Below, piece by piece: positions 58,501-64,000 of a DNA stretch of 64,000 nucleotides. The notes below the pieces were generated by a model. The model did no database searches, had not been told where the DNA came from, and saw nothing but the letters and a program-made list of their open reading frames with translations. The position numbers and the translations under genes were made by a program. Origin of the DNA: Papilionanthe hookeriana x Papilionanthe teres (Eukaryota > Streptophyta > Magnoliopsida > Asparagales > Orchidaceae); the NCBI GenBank assembly GCA_022702705.1, contig CM040422.1, positions 34,495,270-34,559,269 on the forward strand. The letters are read 5' to 3'. Position 1 is the first letter of the stretch, and each line of letters opens with the position of its first letter.

Positions 58501-59650
58501 GTTGCACACTCAGATTAATTTTAATTTTTGTAACAAGTATATAATATATTCTTTAATCACAGAGTTACCTTTAACGCAAGTATACGTATCGTTCAAGTAA
58601 TTTAGGGCTCTAGTGGAGTCCTGGATATTGATCCCACATGGAATACTTTAGAGGCTACTGAATAGGATTATAGAATTTAATTCAGAATCACAACTAAATT
58701 AAAATTGCTTATCTATCACTAATATACAATCGACAATAAAATGAAGTTTAAATTAAACTAGTTATACTAATAGATAACTAATTCTACTAAAGTAAAGTTC
58801 AAATATATAAGAAAGAATCTTTATCCTTTGTTAAGATATTTAAGTGAATAGATAATTAGAATTAGTTTAAAATAGTGTTGTGCCAAATAGGAGCATACCT
58901 ATTAATTACCCTTTGGTCCAGACATAAAGAACATTGACTAATCCTATGCTTGGTTACTGAATCTGAGCTAGGCTGGGAGGATACCGGCTCTCACGTTGGA
59001 GCTCCTACGTTCCCCTCGCTTGAGGGCTAACATCTACAATTCAACACCCAAATGATAGGACCAATTTTAGGATATTAGCCTGTCACTCTAAAATCTCCAA
59101 TTCTATGCTCGATGAATATTTTTTCCCTATTTATTTGCACCCTACTTCCATGGACTTTGACCTCCCTGAATCTCGGATGTAATCTTTACTATAGTTGTTA
59201 AAATCAACATATTTTAACTATTCAATTAGCCAGATTGAAAGTAAATTAAGATCTAAGTAAAATATTATCAAAACTTCTTTAAACTTTTACGACACATTAA
59301 TTCAATTTACCATTTCACAAAAATATCAAAACAAGGAGAATGACAGAATAATTACTCAGATTTCATGGAGAGGATACAATAAAACTTGGATTTCATATAT
59401 AAAAGTAAAGTTCTACAAACTATAGTAAATAAACACAACTTATCCTAAATTCCTCCCCAAGCAAACTCCTTAAAGTTCCTCTGAATCTCTTCCTTTCTTT
59501 AGAGTACACAAAATTCTCCTTCGAAACGATAGTGAATAAGAGATATCTCCCTTCCCTTCCACTCTTACAATCCTTCAAAGAATTCCTCACCAATTTCTCT
59601 ATCTGAACTCACTATTTAACACTCACAAAATAACAACAATGGACACTAGT
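58501..59650 (-). mobile_element. Partial Athila-like LTR (W1)
   Basis: Carries the family blocks in minus orientation: ACGCAAGTATACGTATCG with TCTAGTGGAGTCCTGG (58576-58624), the CTGGGAGGATACCGGCTCTC block (58973-58992), and the hairpin (59065-59104). The U3 and TATA portion found in Z and W2 is missing. At about 59650 the sequence passes directly into the W2 leader and PBS. The left end lies within 58490-58540 but cannot be fixed. Confidence 0.7.
59065..59104 (-). other. Conserved LTR hairpin (GTGAC loop), W1 copy
   Basis: On the sense strand the loop reads AGTGACAGG. The stem beside it, GAGATTTTAG/CTAATATCC, has two mismatches. It is the weakest of the four copies. Confidence 0.5.
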
Positions 59651-59674
59651 GGATGATCCCAGATAGATATAAGT

Positions 59675-59687
59675 GCAACGGTTGCCA
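59675..59687 (-). promoter_or_regulatory. Degenerate PBS beside W2 LTR
   Basis: The minus strand reads TGGCAACCGTTGC, close to the tRNA-Asp-type PBS (TGGCGCCGTTGC) with an altered middle. It lies six bases from the LTR end, as in Y and Z. Confidence 0.6.
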
Positions 59688-60299
59688 AAAACTTGACTCT
59701 GTTGGATATAAGTGTGTTGATGATTTAAGATATGAAAATTATGATTTTATAATATGGGATACTACGCAAGTATACATATCGTTTATCAAGTAATATAGGA
59801 CTTTCTGATTAAGCCCCGAGATATCGAACCCACAGGGAAAAGTTGAAAATCTTTAAAGGAATTCAGAAAATTATCATTTTACCTTCTTTAATTGTGTTTG
59901 AAATAGTATGTCTTGATTTTGAAATGTTTTAGAAAGTTGATTTGTCTTTTGAAATTTTCTTAATAAAATGCTAAGCAATAAAAGTAAAGGTTTCAATAAC
60001 TAATAACACTGGATGTAAAAATACTATTAACTAAAATATCTTTTTCTTTCCTTTCATGAAGTAGTAATAATTCTTAAAGTATTGTTGTGGAAGTATTTAA
60101 ATTTTATTATGACAGATAGAAGCAAATGTGTTCTTTACCCTTACTTGGTTCTATAAAGAACATAGGTTAATTTGAAATTTATATTATTTTGAACATGGTT
60201 AGGCAGGGAAGATACAAGTCTCTCACTCTAGAGTTCCCTCGATTCCCACCAACTGGGGGCTAACTTCTCATAACAAAACTCAAAACTTCAAACCAAATT

Positions 60300-60332
60300 A
60301 GGGGGTTTTAGCCTGTCACTCTAAAATCCTCT
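60300..60332 (-). other. Conserved LTR hairpin (GTGAC loop), W2 copy
   Basis: Sense strand: AGAGGATTTTAG, loop AGTGACAGG, then CTAAAACCCCCT. Ten of twelve positions pair. Confidence 0.6.
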
Positions 60333-61034
60333 AATTTTACTCCCTTTTATAAAAATAACTTCTAATATTACATTCAATTATATGGACTACAGTTCTCACC
60401 CATATAATTGCATGTGATTCCTACTAACTTTTATGAGACAATACAACATTGGATCCTACATAATCTCAAGAAATTTTACAACTTAACAGGCCAAATTAAG
60501 AAGTATACAATGTTTTTAGAATCAATTTTCACAACTTCTTCCAACTTTTAAACTAATTCTCTTTAAATTAATTACTTCTCCATTTAAGAAAGAAAAAGAT
60601 AAAGTAAACTACTCAGAATGCATTGAGAAAATATAAAAATACATTGATTTGAAATTAAAAACATCGATAAGAAAAATAATAAAAGAAAGCAAATATTAAT
60701 AAACTAAATAAAAATAAACACTTATCTGAAAATCCTTTCCACAAGACTAAGGAAGTTCCTCTGAAACTTTGACTCTTCGCTAAACTACTCCTCAAAGCAA
60801 ATCTCCAAACTGCGATGACTCAGAATACAGACTTTAGACTTCAATAAAAACTAAACTAAAAGAATGAAAAGAAGTGGGAGAAAAACTCTTTACTTCGACC
60901 CTTTTCTTCTTTCTACTCTCTACTACTACTCTAAATAAAAACTTAAAATGCAGTGGAAGAATCTCCTAAATTCTTCTCTTCAAAATACAGTGAAGAGCCT
61001 CTTCAATTCTTCACTTCATCACTTATAAGATTCT

Positions 61035-61044
61035 CTTTAAATAG
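61035..61044 (-). promoter_or_regulatory. TATA box of W2 LTR
   Basis: The sense strand reads CTATTTAAAG, about 405 bp inside the LTR, matching the TATA distance in Z (431 bp). Confidence 0.6.
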
Positions 61045-61448
61045 TGAACTAAAAGGTGCCTTGGTGTCTCTTCAAAATGTGTCCAGATTCAATGTAACTA
61101 CCAAGGAACACACCCCTTCATTCAAATTTGCTGTCCAAAGGAAGTTATGCACGTTACCACCAAGAGTTGCATCCGTTCCCTTTTGAATTTGGTGCCAAAT
61201 CTAACTAAAGTTCGATTTATAACTATGGCGGCTAAGCGCCGGCTCAGCCTCGCTTAGACGCCAGTGCCAAATTTTTTATTTTTCATTTTTTTTGCTCCAA
61301 ATTTGATCCAATTTTGCTCCTTTCATCATGACCATATATTTTCATCATACCTGCAAGAAAAACACAAAATACCTTCCATTAAAGTGCAATATCAAAAAGA
61401 ATAGGTATAAAAATGTCAATAAAAATACTATATATTTTAGGTGTATCA

Positions 61449-61463
61449 AAATCCCCCAAACTT
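61449..61463 (-). promoter_or_regulatory. Polypurine tract of W2
   Basis: The minus strand reads AAGTTTGGGGGATTT immediately before the LTR start TGATACACC. It is followed upstream by ACTTGAAGACAAGTAA, the conserved Athila-type motif also present at 991-1007. Confidence 0.8.
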
Positions 61464-63014
61464 AAAATGTTACTTGTCTTCAAGTGACAGTTAATCTCAT
61501 AAAACATTTTAGCATGCAAATTATGTAATGAGTTTCTTAGAAATATAAGAAAATTTTGTTCTAGAAATGGAATAGTCCAATTTAGAAAAAAATTCAGTAA
61601 ATAAAACCAACTTAAAGTTTAGAAAGTTCTTAAGTAAAAGAAAATGATAAATATAAGTCTCTATCTATTTCAGAAATATTTGTTGATTTTTCAAAATATA
61701 GGATTCAAACATTTATTTTTCTCACTTAAAAATCTATATTTGAAAAATAATTTTACTTACTATATTACAACTTTAAGCTTTAGATTTTCTCTGATCTTAT
61801 ATCTTAAACTTTAGGTATGAAACCAATTTTTGATTAGGCCTTTAAATCCTCAAGCTTCTCCTCCGTTTTCATATACTATTTTTTTTTCTTTTTTTTATAA
61901 GGTAAGGATTACTATATCTGGATAGGACTTTAATGATTTTGAATTTCACCCTTCCATTTAAAATAAAGGTCAGATATACACCTTTCACATAAAAATCATA
62001 ATAATAGTATTTGAAAATTACTCTTCAATAAAATAAATTTAAGCTTTGAAAAATAAAAGTCAAATCTTCTATTTATCCAAAAATACAAAACTTCTTTCTA
62101 AAGATAGTTTAACTTTATTTTACACCTCTTCATTAAGAAAATTCTAACTTTAAGTTTTTTATGATTACTATAAATTTTAACTAAATTCTTTTATTCATTT
62201 TTTATATTCAAAATTTTATTACCCTAATATAACTTCATGTACATAATTGTTCTCAATCAAAAATAAGATTTATTTTAAGTATTCTTGGGAATCAAATAAT
62301 ATTTTAGGTTTTTGAAAATATTTGTTTTTAAAATCCCCCCTCAATCTTTAAATTTTTAATTAAGATAAAACATTTAAGCATAAGAAATGATACAGGGGTG
62401 AAAAATAAAAAACTGACATAACATGCTTGCAAAAATTTTTAATATCCTAATATGCAAGTATAACAATTTAAATAACAGGAGTAACATGAAATCAAATTTA
62501 GTTTTTCAAAACTTTTTCCTTTTTTTTTATAATAAGAAAAGTAAAAAATTTCAAAAGACTTTTACAGTAGTGGAGGTTTTCAAAGCAAATACACTCCAAC
62601 TAAAATAAAACACTGATACAGATAACATATAATAGTGGAATTTGAAGAATTTTAAACATGTTATTTTCCTAAGTAGAAGTTCCTAATAATGGTTTATAAT
62701 CTTTTAACAATTTTTGAATTAAAGTACACACTATTAAAAACTCTAACATAACATACACATAGAAAACATTTACAATTACACACAACCACACAACAACATA
62801 TAAATCCATAATAAAACAACAACAATACCTGAATATGCATAACAGATAAATAGTACAACTACAATCTGCATACTATCAAGGTTTACATCACATTACTATC
62901 ATCAAACAAAATACTAGATGAAGCATACAAAAACACAATACAACAACACAATAACTAAAACAAACACACATACAACTACTCTTCATCCTCCTCATCATCA
63001 TCATCTTGCTCGTT
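61464..63014 (-). other. 3' noncoding region of W2 element
   Basis: AT-rich, without a supported ORF. It shares blocks with 1-1011 in inverted orientation, including an A-rich tract (61878-61901 on minus) followed by GGAGAAGCTTGAGG. It separates the last ORF (stop at 63015) from the PPT. No further feature is seen. Confidence 0.65.
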
Positions 63015-64000
63015 TCAATCTCTAGATGGCACATAAGGTATATAAAATAGATGAGGTGGCATCTCAGTACTCTGATCTCCTCTAATCAGTCTATCCAAAT
63101 ATTGCTGATAATTTTCCTCATATTCATCATGTTTTACAATATATCTCTCAGCATTATCCAGCTCACCATCCATATCTCTCACATGCTCTCGAGTAAGACT
63201 CACTTTTTTCAAAATCTTTCTTAATAAACCAGTTTGTGAATCAGTAGATGATGAAGCACGTGAAGTAGTAGCATGAGAAGTAGAAGCAACAGAAGCAGAA
63301 GCAGTAGAAGCCCTACCAAATCCTCCTCTCCAACCAAACTCTGAATATACAGTGTAAGCACCAACGTTTACACTAGTAATTGGTCTCAATGGCTGAAGTA
63401 CCTCTTCCCAGGTTTCAATTTTCACTCCATATCTTTCACAAAGTGAATGACTCAAAGAAGAAAATCCTATACCTGCAGTCGTGGTTGATCTAGCACAGTT
63501 CAAAAGAAAATCATAAATTATCCCTCCAATATCAATAAGCTTCCCATGTTGAATACAATGGTTCAACACCGCTCTTTCTCTCGTCACTTCACTGGTATGA
63601 CATGAAGGTAACAACTTAGATGAGATAAAATAATATCATGCCTTAGAAATGACATTCAATTTGGAAGCAGGAAAGTTCACTCTTCTATCATTTGTAATTT
63701 TCCATAATCCTCTTCCATCAGTCAGAAACTCCATAATCTCATCTAATTCTCCTTCCGAAAGAAGGTAGTTAGAATAAAAACAAAAAATATCAGGAGGTAG
63801 TCCACAAAAGGTATTGATTGCACCTGAAGAAAAGTTTACTTCATGCTTCCTAACCATCACCTGATTTTCCTCTGTAGTAGGTAAATTTGCATAAACCACA
63901 GAAACAACAGCAACAACAGAGAAGCAACAGTAATTCTGCCAGTTTCTTCTTGCAATCATATCTTCAATCACCTCTCCTGGCTTACTAAACACTTGCTCAG
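63015..64000 (-). pseudogene. Putative plant transposon protein (PF20167-type) ORF of W2 element, partial
   Basis: The minus-strand frame is open from the right edge to the stop at 63015, except for a single in-frame TGA near 63635. Upstream of that stop it reads VNFSSGAINTFCGLPPDIF; downstream comes LLPSCHTSEVTRERAVLNHC, then IGGIIYDFLLNCARS and GFSSLSHSLCERYGV. This order matches the domain called putative plant transposon protein. The C-terminal 100 residues are Ser/Ala-rich, then acidic and probably helical (LTREHVRDMDGELDNAERYI). The N-terminus lies beyond the window. Position between pol and the 3' LTR is where Athila-type elements carry an extra ORF. Its biochemical role is unknown to me. 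One stop makes this copy probably non-functional. Confidence 0.75.

Larger units (their letters stand above)
59694..61448 (-). mobile_element. LTR of Athila-like element W2
   Basis: A 1755 bp LTR. On + it runs from TGACTCTGTTGG to AGGTGTATCA, followed by the polypurine tract complement. It holds the ACGCAAGTATACATATCG block (59764), the GGCAGGGAAGATAC block (60203), the hairpin (60300-60332), a TATA box (61044-61035) and a GC-rich palindromic U3 site (61222-61262). The PPT and downstream ORF make it the 3' LTR of an element extending off the right edge. Confidence 0.8.

Noticed and set aside
58485..58515. TGTTGACCTGAGGTTGC considered as an LTR start like those of X and SL1-SL4
   Set aside because: The sequence after it does not resemble the LTR start region, and the block before it matches the TTCTCCTC...GAGCAAGAG spot inside the other LTRs. 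It is probably a chance match within the E2 LTR.
60953..61186. 77-codon plus-strand ORF
   Set aside because: It overlaps the W2 LTR promoter region, antisense to the TATA box, and has no counterpart in Z or Y.

Overview
This 64 kb window is a plant nuclear repeat landscape. I see no intact host gene, rRNA, tRNA or CRISPR array. Everything recognisable belongs to LTR retrotransposons of the plant Ty3/gypsy Tat (Ogre/Retand-like) and Athila-like lineages. The evidence is the gag, protease, RT/RNase H and integrase remnants, primer-binding sites (PBS) resembling those for tRNA-Arg (Tat) and tRNA-Asp (Athila), TG...CA termini, 5-bp target-site duplications (TSDs), and a plant transposon-protein ORF of the PF20167 type. 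The AT-rich, repeat-on-repeat structure fits a large-genome seed plant; I cannot name the species.

Layout, left to right. (1) 1-2.6 kb: the 3' end, polypurine tract (PPT), LTR and PBS of an Athila-like element (Z, + strand). (2) 2.6-18.6 kb: a Tat element on the minus strand (X), with decayed gag-protease, leader, PBS and a 3.2 kb LTR. Its leader is split next to the PBS by a 7.5 kb solo-LTR-like unit (SL1). (3) 18.6-19.3 kb: a tandem array of about 155 bp units. (4) 19.7-22.1 kb: an Athila-type PBS and LTR (Y, minus) whose interior carries a broken AlkB-homolog (ALKBH9/10-like) 2OG-Fe(II) oxygenase sequence. (5) 22.8-31.0 kb: a second Tat element (E2, minus) with integrase, extra RNase H, RNase H, RT, protease and gag, all broken, followed by its PBS. 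(6) 31.0-58.5 kb: the 5' LTR of E2, rich in tandem hairpin arrays. It is split by a three-deep stack of insertions: SL2 in the E2 LTR, SL3 in SL2, and SL4 in SL3. Each level is supported by a 5-bp duplication (one has a mismatch). (7) 58.5-61.4 kb: a partial Athila-like LTR (W1) and a complete one (W2). (8) 61.4-64 kb: the W2 PPT, 3' noncoding region and the PF20167-type ORF, broken by one stop.

How the parts relate. X, E2 and SL1-SL4 share one U5 architecture: three consecutive hairpins whose stems change together between copies. Mismatches on the + strand often become G-U pairs on the retrotransposon sense strand. The Athila-like LTRs share a different hairpin with a conserved GTGAC loop. 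Both look like selected RNA structures in the retrotransposon leader. All protein-coding modules are defective, so any activity would have depended on elements elsewhere. The main novel leads are the structured U5 module, the AlkB-like domain beside a retrotransposon PBS, the 7.5 kb LTRs with an apparent old PBS inside U5, and the hairpin-built tandem arrays in the E2 LTR.
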